Part shown: piece after piece, positions 8,664 through 21,300 of the stretch
Layout: every line of letters begins with the position of its first letter
Position numbering within the stretch: the stretch's first letter is position 1
Source: a virus
DNA: 64,000 nt
Virus record (IMG/VR): IMGVR_UViG_3300019751_000003
Span: 19,395-83,394 of that record
Strand: one strand, 5' to 3'
Position numbers and translations under genes: made by a program
The notes under the pieces: model-generated
The model's database searches: none
Told to the model about the DNA's origin: nothing
The model's input: the letters and a program-made list of their open reading frames with translations, nothing else

Positions 8664-9074
8664 TTATGCCCCTGTTTTACTATTTGTAGGTTTTTTACCT
8701 TTAGTTCTGTTTCCACCTTTTTTTGCGTCACCACCTTTTTTCTGTGCCGCTCTTTTTCTTCTTACAAATGCGGCTCTACCTTTTGGTCCTAACTTATTGG
8801 CTTTCTCTTGTGATAGACATGCGGCGTAAGCACCACCTTCTTCACCATCACCACACTTACCTAACTTCTGTCCATCTGAACCATATCTGTCCCAACCACC
8901 ACCTGATGAGGTGCCAGTCTTTCCTTTACCAAACCACTTACGAAGGTCTTCATTCATTAGATTCTCTGATACTAATTTTTGATAGACATCAGAAATGGTA
9001 TACTCCAATGCTAACACATGAGGTACACCATCTGTCTTGTATGACTCGTAAGTTTCTTTTATAAAGGACTTCAT
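8664..9074 (-). CDS. Small basic Gly-rich structural protein
   Basis: The 136-residue protein has a 40-residue N-terminal helix that ends in LMNE, a good match to the (L/I)xE prohead-protease site. A Gly-rich segment with WDRYGSDGQKLGKCGDGEEG follows, then a strongly basic tail of GlyLys/GlyAsn repeats (RRKRAAQKKGGDAKKGG). The mature part would be a small nucleic-acid-binding-like basic protein, reminiscent of T4 internal head proteins. Its start codon overlaps the end of the upstream gene by 4 bases (ATGA), fixing the start. The function is inferred from charge, cleavage-like site and neighbours only. Confidence 0.6.
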   Translation of the reverse strand: MKSFIKETYESYKTDGVPHVLALEYTISDVYQKLVSENLMNEDLRKWFGKGKTGTSSGGGWDRYGSDGQKLGKCGDGEEGGAYAACLSQEKANKLGPKGRAAFVRRKRAAQKKGGDAKKGGNRTKGKKPTNSKTGA

Positions 9075-9655
9075 TTTTTAACTTCCCATTTTTTTAGATA
9101 GTTTTCTTTAAAAAGACGAAACTCGTTATCAATCTTCTCTTCAACATCTTCCCACGACATATCGTTCCATTCTTCTATTGAACCATCTTCATTAACGAAT
9201 TTCGCCTTTAATGCCGTTTTAACTGCCTGCTTTTCAATCTCGGCCTGTTTTAACCAAGACTTCATATTAGCATAAATCTTTTTTCGTTCATACTCATCGT
9301 ACTTACCTTCTATTCGTAATTGATGTTCCATATCAATAACACAATCGAAACACATACCATGAATTTTTTTCATGTATAGGTCGTTTCTTTTCGGGCTTGT
9401 ACAAGTACAAATATCTTTTTTACATTTTGGAAACTTTGTTAATTCTTCTCTTAACTTTGAAAGTTTACCAAGTTTAACCTTGTATCCTTTCTTTTGTTCC
9501 CAAAGTGTACCTTCGTCATCAGTCCATTGGTCACCAACTTTTCTTTTGATAAAGGATTTAGTCTCACCAAAACTAACATTAGTTTTTGTTTGACTTTTAT
9601 GTGTTCCGGCAATCATTTCGGTGACTGCTTTTACATTTTTTAACTTTTTTGACAT
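9071..9655 (-). CDS. Cys-rich putative zinc-binding protein, late-expressed
   Basis: The 194-residue protein is mostly charged helix with a four-cysteine cluster: CKKDICTC (about residues 97-104) and MCFDC (about 121-125). The spacing suits a zinc ribbon or treble-clef finger. A W-rich segment (QWTDDEGTLWEQKKGYKVKL) precedes it. I do not recognise a family. It is the first gene after a late-type motif (21 bases upstream) and heads the block encoding the putative head-internal proteins, overlapping the next gene by 4 bases. A role in head assembly or as a DNA-bound internal protein is possible. Confidence 0.6.
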   Translation of the reverse strand: MSKKLKNVKAVTEMIAGTHKSQTKTNVSFGETKSFIKRKVGDQWTDDEGTLWEQKKGYKVKLGKLSKLREELTKFPKCKKDICTCTSPKRNDLYMKKIHGMCFDCVIDMEHQLRIEGKYDEYERKKIYANMKSWLKQAEIEKQAVKTALKAKFVNEDGSIEEWNDMSWEDVEEKIDNEFRLFKENYLKKWEVKK

Positions 9656-9675
9656 AACACTTGTTTAATACTTTA

Positions 9676-9683
9676 TATAAATA
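9676..9683 (-). promoter_or_regulatory. Putative late promoter of the head-internal block
   Basis: The minus strand reads TATATTTATATAA, containing ATATTTATA, 21 bases before the start at 9655. Confidence 0.5.
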
Positions 9684-9691
9684 TACAAAAA

Positions 9692-12337
9692 TTAATAGAA
9701 AAGGCCAAGGATTTGATTAAGAGGTGCGAATGTACCTGTTAACTTGTATGTACCACCTTTATATAGGAATACAATACCCTCGTTTGGTACTATCTTATCT
9801 CTTCCACCAATACTCTTTAATCTTTCTAATTCCATTTTTAATTTTGTAATCTTTTTTGGGTCACCTGATTTCTGAACATCTTTGATTACTTTATCTAATT
9901 GTTTCTGAATATCACGAAGTGATTTATCAGGATTAACAGTAAGTGCTGATGACATAAATGAAAGTACTTCTGCACCAAGACCTAAAAATATATCTTCGAA
10001 TGGTTTCATATTATTCTTAGCCATTTTCGAGTGGTCTATTTTATCTGTCTTGTTTGCCCAATCTCTTGTTTTAGAATCAGAAATGTTTTTCTTATCTAAT
10101 CTAAATGATTTATCATAAAACGCCCATCGTTTTACTAACCCCATTTTAGTTTTATTATCTAATGTGGTTGGTGAGTTTTTATCTACAAAATCACTCCACC
10201 ATGCTTGATGGTAGTCTGCAACTCCATTAGAATCTTTTAGTTTAAATTCTTTTTGAAGTTTACTTACCTTCGATGAATAAATTGATTTCTTGTTTGATAA
10301 ATCTTGACTCCTCGGTATCTTAACAACTGGTGGTCCTTGGATAGTATAATTATCTTGAACATCGGCATTTACCTGCTTTATCATACCCGCTAATACTTTA
10401 GCGTCTGATGTATCAGCACCGATTGCTTTTCCATCTTCATTATATTCCATCGTTCCATGAAAGACTAATAGAGGTTGACCATATGGTATTACATTTACTG
10501 ACTCCGGCCATATAACTTCAAGGTTCATAAATTTTGAGCCATCCTTGAATATTTTACTTCTTTGCGCATCGGAGAGTTTTGAAATGGCTGATTCTAAATC
10601 TCTCATTGCGAAATTATACGCATCGGTCAACCCACCCCTATTAGCAAACTTATCGGCGACACCTTTGATGTCTAATGCGTTAAGTCCTCTGTCCTTGAGG
10701 TGTCCTTTATTTCTGGCAGCGATAATACCTCTATCTTTACGATATGATATAGCCAGAGCTTGTCCATCTGTTTTTTCTCTTGCAAATTCTAATGTACCTT
10801 CAAGAGCTTTTGATATGATTATTTTTAAATCACCAAATGTCAAATTTATTTCTGTATCGAATGGATGATTCATATGTCCATATGCTCCACCTTCCATAAT
10901 CATACTTTCATTAAATATATTTTGTGTTCCTGCATTTCCAACATAGGACACAAAGTATAATCGTTGTTTACCAACTTTTTTAGAAAGTACTTGTCCTTCT
11001 TTACCTGAGTTGTCAAGTTCTTTTTTTGCATTATCAGGTTTTAAGTAAAAGTTTCTCTTTTGTTTCATTAAAGATGCTTTTTTACTTTTTGATTTCTTTT
11101 TTGGTTTTTTCTTTTCGTCAATGGTTGGTTCGTTATCATTTCCACACTCGTGACAGATATATAAGTCATCACCACCATCTTCTATTTTCCAACTATGGTC
11201 ACATTCATCACATTCAATCTTATCACCTACGATAGCTTCAAATCGTTTTAAATCTTCTTTTAGTGAAGCGGATTTACCTTGTTGTTTTTTTGTGAGGGTT
11301 TTAGGAGTAAGGTTATCTAAATCTTTTGGTTCAGCGAATTTAACAAATTCCATACCCAATCTCAATGCAACTTTCTTAATATGTTTTGCCCATTTCCTAT
11401 AAGCAGGTCTACCAGTTATATCTTTACCATATCTCTTTTTCTGTCCATCCATAGTATCACCACTTGGAAAGAATGATACTTGATATCTACCAGGTCCATT
11501 TGGATAATGGGTGTTAAACGATTCCATTGAGTCTTCGTCCATTAAGTAGTTTACAATATCCCAACCCAAGTCCCCAACAACTTCTTCCATCTCTGCTTTA
11601 TAAGATTTCATATTACCATAGAATGCACCTGGCCCATCATCTACAATACCTTTACCACTTGTTGGAATTTGTGAAGCTTCATTGATTAAACTATTAATGT
11701 TAATTGATTGTAAAAAAGATTCCATTACGGATTCTACTGAGATTAATCTACCTGATACTAAGTTAAATATTTTTGGATTGAATTTACCATATACTTTTTT
11801 AAAGAATGATTTTCTTTGAGAATCACTCCCTCTCGACATTCCCTTACGAACATCAGTTCCACTTATATTACCAAATGATGGTGATACATAAACATACCCT
11901 TTATCATCGTACCCAGTATCAACACTTCCCTTTTTGTAAGGTAAGAAGTATTTTGAATAACCTGGACTTGTAAGTCTGCTTGCATCTTTTTTACCAACAA
12001 CAGTAATATATGCCGTTGTTTTAGATGGAAATTTTTCTATTACTTCTTTTGGTGAATATGGGTTTTTTACTTGAACAATTTTATTAGAAGGGATTTTAAA
12101 CATCGTAGTCATAACTTCTCTTTTTTCTCTGAAGTTAAATGGATGTCTTGGTCCACCTTGTTTGTTTGATGTACCTATGAATACATTATTCTTACCAAAC
12201 TTACTGACAAGATGTTCGTAAACTTTTGCGTGTCCAGAATGGAAGGGTTGAAATCTACCTGAGTAAACTACTACCTCTTTTTTTATATCTTCACTCAGTA
12301 TAGAGTCTACTACCCAATTTGTTAAAGTCTTTCCCAT
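9692..12337 (-). CDS. Fusion protein: NMN-adenylyltransferase-like, zinc ribbon and ligase-like nucleotidyltransferase
   Basis: The 881-residue protein has three recognisable parts. Residues 20-200 form an HxGH nucleotidyltransferase of NadM/cytidylyltransferase type: GRFQPFHSGH (H33, H36) and ISGTDVR (158-164). A zinc ribbon has CDEC (376-379) and CHEC (395-398). Residues 485-881 carry a covalent-nucleotidyltransferase pattern like RNA/DNA ligases: motif I KTDG (K522), a TRxG-like RNKG (542-545), motif III-like LEVIWP (606-611) and LLVFHG (623-628), motif IV EGIVF (853-857), and motif V-like YKLTG (864-868). Candidate prohead-protease sites LINE/A (220) and IME/G (482) separate the parts, suggesting packaging and processing. 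Substrates are unknown, and the ligase assignment rests on motifs only. Confidence 0.75.
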   Translation of the reverse strand: MGKTLTNWVVDSILSEDIKKEVVVYSGRFQPFHSGHAKVYEHLVSKFGKNNVFIGTSNKQGGPRHPFNFREKREVMTTMFKIPSNKIVQVKNPYSPKEVIEKFPSKTTAYITVVGKKDASRLTSPGYSKYFLPYKKGSVDTGYDDKGYVYVSPSFGNISGTDVRKGMSRGSDSQRKSFFKKVYGKFNPKIFNLVSGRLISVESVMESFLQSININSLINEASQIPTSGKGIVDDGPGAFYGNMKSYKAEMEEVVGDLGWDIVNYLMDEDSMESFNTHYPNGPGRYQVSFFPSGDTMDGQKKRYGKDITGRPAYRKWAKHIKKVALRLGMEFVKFAEPKDLDNLTPKTLTKKQQGKSASLKEDLKRFEAIVGDKIECDECDHSWKIEDGGDDLYICHECGNDNEPTIDEKKKPKKKSKSKKASLMKQKRNFYLKPDNAKKELDNSGKEGQVLSKKVGKQRLYFVSYVGNAGTQNIFNESMIMEGGAYGHMNHPFDTEINLTFGDLKIIISKALEGTLEFAREKTDGQALAISYRKDRGIIAARNKGHLKDRGLNALDIKGVADKFANRGGLTDAYNFAMRDLESAISKLSDAQRSKIFKDGSKFMNLEVIWPESVNVIPYGQPLLVFHGTMEYNEDGKAIGADTSDAKVLAGMIKQVNADVQDNYTIQGPPVVKIPRSQDLSNKKSIYSSKVSKLQKEFKLKDSNGVADYHQAWWSDFVDKNSPTTLDNKTKMGLVKRWAFYDKSFRLDKKNISDSKTRDWANKTDKIDHSKMAKNNMKPFEDIFLGLGAEVLSFMSSALTVNPDKSLRDIQKQLDKVIKDVQKSGDPKKITKLKMELERLKSIGGRDKIVPNEGIVFLYKGGTYKLTGTFAPLNQILGLFY

Positions 12338-12374
12338 ATCTATAAGTATCTTAGATTTATTAATTAGTTATTTC

Positions 12375-15300
12375 TTATCCACAATACAAGTATCCATATA
12401 CATTTTCCATTCTACCATTAGAATCCCATGAAGAGGATATCATACACTTTGCAACTGTATATGAGCTATGTGATTGTCTTTCTTCGTAAACTGGACTTGA
12501 ACCACTAAATGAAGTTACCACCCACTCTGATGGTTGTTTCATTAGATAACCAGGCGTATCTGATGAACATAGTAAATCCCCTTTACTTACATCACCACCT
12601 TGGTTACACAATTTAAAACCAGGCAAAACAAATGAACCTGATTCATCCTGCGTTACACTATCCCCAATAGAAGCCACTTTCCAAATTTCTTTAGAACCAG
12701 TTTGACTTACAGGAATATAATCACCAAATGAATCTTTTCGTGATGCGGAGTAATATTCCTCAGGTGGGATAAGTTCGTCTGAATCACTTTCGTTATTTTT
12801 TCCTAATGCAAATCCGTCAAATCTCGGAACTAAATTTAACTCAAGTTTTTCCCACAGAATTCCTACAACATTACTATCTTTTGCAGTTGTGACTTTTTGA
12901 AGTTCATTATTTAGACCCAATTTAACTAAATCACCAGAATTAATATCTGATGTTATATCTTTTTTGTATTGGTGTCCAAGTGTTGTTTCAAATCCAGAAG
13001 GTGCACCTGGCGAGGGTGATAATTTTGAAAGTGTGTTGTGTGAAAGTATTCCATTTGAAACATAGTTGTGAACTATATCTAATTCATAATTCCAAACTTC
13101 AACTTCTTCGTCAAAAGTTTCTACACTTTTTATTTTATCAATGAATATTTTTTCACCATCGACAACATATAACTCACCACCAATTCCAAGTTCATCTATT
13201 GCAATTTCAGAATTTGGATAATCGGGATGATATAGTAAATGTGAGTTAGAACATTTTAATTCTTTGTCTGATTCTGTTTTTATCAAACTCCACCCTTTAA
13301 CTTTATTAGTAGTAATTTCATCAATAGGTGACCATCCCCATTCTTTAGTTTCAAAGTTAAATACTTTTATTATATCATCGTCTTTGGTATCTTCTATATT
13401 TATCTCACCTCTTTTAGTAATTACTTTAGTACCAGGTAATACACAACTATAACTTCCACCCGATGAAATCGCAGATGAAATAGAAGTCAATTCAGTATCA
13501 ATATCATCTTCAAGGTCTGTAAATCTTGTAGCAGCATTTTTAATAAGTCCATCAGCATCTACAAATCTTGGTACTTTTAGAATTAAACCAGTTGAGTCTA
13601 CACCAAACATGGTATTAAATGCTTTTGTTGTACTACCAGACTTGAAGGTTGCGGTATCTTCAAGAATTCCTTTAAATGTTGCAGTACCATCTTGTGCAAT
13701 TTTAAATTCAGGTGCTGAAATATATCCTGAAGAACCTAATGTAAAATCACCATAAGTATCATTTGCGGTTGCCGTTCCTTTTACTCCAATATGTGATGAA
13801 CCAATTGTCCACCCACCAATAGAACCAGCTCCTGCGGTTACTGTACCATCAATGGATAATGTAGTTCCATCAAATTCAAGTTTTGGTGAACTTGTACCAC
13901 CCATTTTAAATGTTCCTTTATCAAGACTTATTATAGAACCATTGGTAGTACTTAAATTGTTAGACCTAATTGTTCCTGTCTTAATTGAATCACCGCTAAT
14001 TGTAGTAGAACCACCACCACCCGCGAACTCGGTAACTTTAATATAATCTATAAGTGTCTTACCTGCTTTATTAGAATAGTTTACAAGAATCATTGGTGCA
14101 AATGCGTTTGTTGTAGTCCAAACTTGACCTGGGTCATCAATGTTTGGGTGAAGGCCAGAAGTTTGGTAATATCCTGCAGTACCCTTAAAGTAACCTTTGT
14201 ATATTACCCATTCACCAACCGTTGGTTTTGCATTACTTGCAACAAAGTAGTGTTGAGAACCAAAATTACCTCCCGTACCAGTAGTATTACCTGCAGCATT
14301 AATTGCGGTAAGTTTCGTACTACCATCTGTATGTAATGAAGATGAGAATGCGGTTATACCTGCGTAAATTCCACCATCTCCTGAAGCTTCAGCTCTCTGT
14401 ACTCTGACTTCCATTTCATATAATGAGTTTGGATTAAATGGCATAACAGTATTTGAACTAAGCCAGGCCTGGTCGTCACTACCAGCATTATTACCAACTA
14501 TAACTACTGGCCCAAAGAATTGTCCGTAGTCTGTATCTGTAATTGAGTTGGCCGAAGTATTCGTTCCTGAATATAAATAAAATCCTACACCTGAACCATC
14601 TAATTTTGGATTATTTGATTGTTCTATATATGTGGGTCTTATTTCTCGTGTTGCTGGGTTAAAGTCTTCAAAGTATAATGCTTGTGGTTGATTTCTACCT
14701 ACAAGTTCAACATCACCAGTAATTTTAATATTACCATTAGAACCACTAATCGATGTATTACCTCTACCAAAGAAAAATTCTTGTACTGCGAAGTCAACAC
14801 CTGAACCTGATATCAATAATGTTTTAGCCGTATTGTCCCATGCGAAATACCCTGCACCCAATGGACCTGAACCACTTCCTAAGTAGAAGTTACCATCATT
14901 ATCCATAAACGCGCTCATGTCATCGATTGTAGCTGCGGAAGTTAATGTATTATGATATCCAAGAACTTCACTATTCATTACCAACCCAGCTGGCGCAGGG
15001 AATGGAACTGCGGATAATGTATCACCTAAGAAACTAAAGTCTTGATTGTCTGCACCTTGAGCACCTGTACTTCCTTTTGCACCTGTCGAACCTGCCGAAC
15101 CTGCCGCACCCTTAGCACCTTGACCACCTTGAGCACCAGCACCACCTTGAGCACCCTTACCACCTTGAGCACCTGCCGAACCTTGTTTAGATTTAGCAAA
15201 CGACATAGTTTTTGCAATTATTACTTTTTGTGAACCACTACCACTAATTGCGTTAATTTCTAATGAACCAGAATCTTGTGTCAGACCCGTTATGGTAAAG

Positions 15301-18300
15301 TGATTATGTCCGTTTGTTGTTGCGTTACCTGATGACCCACCTGCGGATTGTAGTTGACTAAATGAAACTCCATTTGAACCTGTACCTGCATACTTGTATG
15401 AATTAGTTTTATTGGTAATACCTTCAAATATAATCATATCAGTAATTGCACCATTCAATCCACCTGTTGCAATCGAACCTGCTGCGTTTGCAGGAATTGT
15501 ATGTGATTCATTTGTAAGGAACCCTGTTACCGCGTCAGAACCATCTGCACCTGGCGTTCCATCCGAACCACCTTCTACTTTAAATATTGTAATTGAATCA
15601 GATAAATCACTTGCATTGTTTGCTACCTCAATTGTAATTGGAAATTGATTTTTATTGGTAACTTTCCCTGCTGCATTGGATGCACCATTGTCAAATGTTA
15701 ATGTAAATGTTTGAGTACCTGAACCATTTGTTATTGTACCACTCAATGCTGGGGTTGTAATAGGCCCACCACCACCTTTAGTAATTGTAATATCACCTGT
15801 ATCAATTGTATGTGCTAAGTTCTGTTGAACTACACTCATGGTAATTGTAGTAGGAGTTGCAGATGTATCACTTGAATCGTCAAATGCAAAAGTTTGAGAA
15901 TCCGAAAGTAAAGTTAGTGACCTTGCCGTTGAACCATCCAAACCATCATCACCCTGTCTTGCTACTGCAACCGACATAGTTTTTGCAATTTGAGTACTTG
16001 AACTTACTGCCGTTAATACAATAGAACCACTAAATGGTGAAGTTGTATTTGTAATGGTTACTGGATTAGTACCACTCGTTGTTATATGTGCTGATTTAGT
16101 AACAGATATACTATAATCACTTGTACTATCAGTCACACCCTCAAATACTATCATCTCAGTACTTGCGCCTGCGAATGAAATAACTTCATCAGATGAACTT
16201 AATGGAAGTGTATGAGAATCGTTTGTTAAAAGCGCTGAAACTGCGGATGTACCATCTGAACCTGGCGAACCATCTGAACCACCTTCGACTTTAAATATTT
16301 TTACTGAATCAGTTAACCCATCTTTGGTACAAGAAATTTCAACAGGTAAAAATCCTTTAGTTTGTTGCATCCCACCTGCGGATTGTCCACCGACCCACTT
16401 TAAACTACCACTTACAATACCAGTTCCATTTGAAACATCACTATTATCAAAAGCAAATCCCGTTACTACCGAACCACCATTTCTTGTAATTGTAATATCA
16501 CTTGTTCCAATAGTACCTGTAAGATTTTGTTGTTGGAAACTAAATATAATATTAGATGGGGTTGCTGAAGTATCGGATGAATCATCGAAAGCAAATACAG
16601 GCGAATCTAAACTACCAATTAGTAATTTAGCGGATGTACCAGGATTACCATCTGCACCTTGTTTAGTTCGTGTAAGTGACATTGTTTTAATCAATCGTGT
16701 ACTTGAACTAACTGCGTTAATTGTTAGTGACCCCGAATCAGCATTTAGGCCTGTTATACTAAAATGATTATGACCTGCCGTTGTTGCATTACCTGACGAA
16801 CCACCTGCTGATTGTAAATGTGAAAATGTTGTTCCTGTCGATGCCGTAGCAGAGAATAAGTAATTAGATGATTTGTCTGTAACACCTTCGAATACTTTTA
16901 CATCAGTTACACCACCTGCGAATGATGCAATACTACCACCAGAATCTGCAGGGAAGTTATGATTCTCGTTTGTTAAGAAAGCGGTAACTGCATCCGTTCC
17001 GTCTGTACCAGATGTTCCACCTTCTACTTTAAATACTTTTATACTATCTGTAAATGTGTCTTTACTTACTTCAATTGTAATTGGTAAATGATTTTTAGAT
17101 ACGACTTTACCTGCCGCCGGACTTCCCCCATTTGCAAATAAAATACTACCACTTAATAAACCAGAACCATCACTTACATTACCACCTAATGATGGTGTTG
17201 TGATTGTTCCACCACCATTCTTAGTAATGGTAACATTACCTGTTGAAAGTGCCCCACTTAAATTTTGTTGATTGATAATAAACGATATTGAACTTGGTGT
17301 TGCAGTAGTATCTGCAGATGTATCAAAAGCGTAAACTTGAGAATCAACAGTAACTTGTAATGTTTTAGCATTAGAACCTGCGAGACCTGCAGTACCTTGT
17401 TTTGATTTAACCAAGGACATTGTTTTTGCAAGTTGTGTACTTGAACTTACTGCAGTAATTACTACTGACCCACTATCGTGTCCTGCTGCTGATATTGTTA
17501 ATACATTTCCATTTGTACCACCCAATGTTGATGTTACTCCTAAACTACCTGTTCTACTATAAGAATAGTTTTCAGTTACATCTACAACACCTTCAAAAAC
17601 AACCATTTCTGAAGTTGCGTCATCAAAACTAACAACTGTTCCATCTGATTGTGCAGCGAAGGTATGTGCTTCATTGGTTAAGAATGCCGTTACTGCATCT
17701 TGACCATCAGAACCTGGTGAACCATCTGAACCACCCTCTACCTTAAATAATTTTATTGTATCGGTTAATCCGTTTTTAGTTGCTGATATTGTAATTGGGA
17801 AATGTGACTTAGTTCCTTCTATACCACCTGCATTTAGATTATTTCCAAACACAATACTACCACTTGCTATACCACTATACTTTCCATCAGTAGCACTTAC
17901 ATTGGTATTATTGAAAGCAAAGTTTGTAATAGCATCATCACCTTGAGTTGTGATTGTAACATCACTACTTCCAATTGCGGCGTTTAAGTTTTGTTGGTTA
18001 AATGAGAATATAACATTTGCAGGTGTAGCTGAAGAATCACTTGAGTCGTCAAATGCCATCACTTGAGAATCTAAACTTGCTACTAATGTTTTAGCATTAG
18101 AACCTGCGAGTCCATCTGCACCTTTTGCACCTGCAGCACCTGCGGTTGATTTTGCAAGTGACATAGTTTTAACTAATTGAGTACTTGCACTAACTGCGGT
18201 TATTGTTAAAGAACCACTATCATGTCCCATTGAGGTTATACTAAATAAATTATCCCCAAAACCATGTCCATTTTGGGTATGGCCAAGTCCCACCGAACCT

Positions 18301-21300
18301 GTACCACTAAATTTATAGTTTGATGTACTGTCGGTGATACCTTCAAAGACAACCATGTTAGTAACACCTTGAGTGAAGTCTGATATTGTTCCTGATGAGT
18401 TTGCAGGGAATGTATGTGATTCGTTAGTTAAGAATGCCGTTACTGCATCTTGACCATCTGTACCTGGCGTTCCGTCTGCACCACCTTGTACTTTAAATAT
18501 TGTTGTACTATCAGTTATATCATCTTTAGTAACCGATAGTGTTAATGGTAAATCAGTTTTATTTAATGACAATCCACTAAAAGATAAACTACCACTTTGT
18601 TGTCCTGACCCTGATACTATTCCCGAAGCCCCACCTAATGATGGTGTTGATATTGATGAACCACCTGCTTTAGTGATTGTGATATCACTTCCTGCGATTG
18701 TAGCTGATAGGTTTTGTTGACTGATTGTAAAGTTAATTACATTCGGAGTTGCTGAAGTATCAGTAGAATCATCAAATGCGTACACCGATGAGTCGGTTGT
18801 TATTTGTAATGACTTTGCAGTTGCAGATTCCGTTACGGCGTTAATTGCTTCTTCTACTGATTGAAATCCACCGTCTGGTGCAGTTATTTGAATAGTACCT
18901 TTTACTACTAAGTTAGTACCATCCCATGTAAATTTATCACCTAATGAGAATTTTGAATCTGAACCTAAAAAGAATCCTGTGTTTGTATTACCATGTGTTC
19001 CGACACCTGTAAACAATTTGGAATCTTGCATTTTGATTCCACCAATAGAACCTGTGTTTGCTATTATACCACCTTGAAGGAATACATTATCAGTTGCCAA
19101 TCCAAATCCTGGATTTGAATTACCGAATACATAAGATGAGTTAGCCAACCCACTTAAGTCACCCAATCGAACTTTTAATCCAACATCATATAATCCACTA
19201 CCCGTCCTTTCAACAATATCCATAAACGGAGTATTGGTGTCTCGTGGATTTGCATTCATTTTAATGTAACCACTACCACTCAGTCCAGTTGATACTATCA
19301 CCTGACCTTCATCGTATGGTTGAGCTGCTGATGCTAAATCACCAACAAAATCACCTTGTGACCCACTTCCATATCCTCTTGTTACATATAGTCTACCATG
19401 TACTTCGTCTGCGCCAGAATTATCACCATCAAGTGATGCCGAGTTTACTAAAATATATTCTGTTTGGAATCCTGTACTATCTACTTTTTTAGCTAATAGA
19501 ATTTCACCAACAGTAAACCCACTTGCATTCTTAACTGACATTGTTGTGTCATTTGCAGTAATGTTTGACCCTGTTAATGTTGTTGCGTTAGTAACCCATA
19601 GTTGACCACCAACTGCGTTTACAGATTCTTTCTCAAATGTAGTTGTTCTTAGAGTACCTCTAATTCTTACATTTTCAAACTCTGCAGTTCCATTACCTTC
19701 TGAAGATATTTTCCATCCTTTAAAATTACTTGCGAAATCTTTTGTCTGTAAAATACCTTCTGGTTTCATTATAAGATTACCACCCTCAATGGATGATGTT
19801 GTAATGTCCCATCCACCAATAGATGCCGATTGGAATATAGCAAATCCATCAGCGTCAATAGATGACGATGCGTTTTGTCTTGTAGAAGGGTTTCCACTAA
19901 TTTGTGCAGGAGTACGAATGTTGTTTGCAGTAACTGCCCCTAAGATAGTTACACCATCTGTAATCGTACCACCTTCTATTAATACTTTTGATGCGGTTAT
20001 ATCACCTTGAGCTTTTAATCTTAATGAATTGTCTGATGACCTAATCTCATCTGAAACAACCTCAAATCCTGCAATAGATGCAGATGCGAATCTTGCAAAA
20101 CCATCTTGGTCAATTGACGATGATGCGTTTGCTTTAGTTGATGGTGCACCATTAACTACGGCAGGAGTCCTAATTTGATTTACTGTAAGTGATGATTTTA
20201 TTGTTGCGTTTGTACCAATTATCAATTGACCTGTGTTTGGGTCTAAGTGAAAGTCAGATGAACTAATTTCAATCTTACCATCCGAGCCACTCATAAATTG
20301 ACTACCCGGCGTACCTATAAAAAACTTCTCTGCTTTTACATCTAATAAACCACTACCTGATGTTGTGAATATAAGGTGACTCTTATCATTCTCAGATACG
20401 AACTCAAATCCGACACCTTCCATTAAGTCACTACCAACTACCAAGTTACCACTACCAGAATATATTAAAAATCCACCTGGCCCTTTTCCTTCGGATGCGG
20501 ATGTAAATCCTTTATATCCAACAGACCTTAAGAATCCACTACTTGCTCCACCGATTTCAATACCACTACCTAATGCGTTTGATATAAAAATAGAACCTGT
20601 TATTAAAGAACCCTTACCACCAATAAAAGTAGTAGAACCTGGAAATACCACATCTTCTATTATAATGAAGGTTTCCGATGGTTCGTTTTTACTATTTAAG
20701 AATTCTATTCTAATAGTCTTGGGGTCACCAATATGTTGAGATGGTATTGGTATTGTAAATATGAAGTCTGAACCATCAGTTGGTTCTATATATCGTGTTG
20801 TTGCAATTGTTTCAAAATCAGTACCAAGTCCTTGTGATTTAACAGAGGTTCTTAGCAATTCAATTTTACCTGCAACTGGGTCGGCACTTGTGATTGTAAA
20901 TGTAGATACTGTTTGTAGGTTTTGTGATGTTCCTACCGATGCCGATGAAAAATATTCTATAAAAGTAGGAATGGTATCTGCGTCACTAAATCTGTACTGG
21001 TGTTCTTGACTACCTGTTATAGGGTCTTTTATTTGTAATATGTTACTACTTGATACACTTAAGATAGATGATGTAAAACTTGTTGGTTGTTCAACACCCG
21101 TTTGTCTTGGGAAAATAGTGGTCGATGATAAGTCTAATCTTACCTCACCACCAATCATCATACTATTAAATCCACTACCAGCCGTTTTGGTTAGAATTAC
21201 ATCATCACCAAAAGTTGACCTTTGATACTTGACACTATGTGTATCTGTTGTTAATGTTAGGGTTGCGTTTCTACCCTGACCCAATTCATCTTCAGTTTCT

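Noticed and set aside
9692-12337. A known two-gene NAD+ reconstitution pathway (NARP1-type)
   Set aside because: No phosphoribosyl-pyrophosphate-type ADP-ribose pyrophosphate synthetase was recognised; only the NMN-adenylyltransferase-like domain is present.
14572-14579. An additional TATAAATA/TATTTATA site inside the fibre gene
   Set aside because: It lies deep in coding sequence with no gene start downstream, so it was left out of the late-promoter set.
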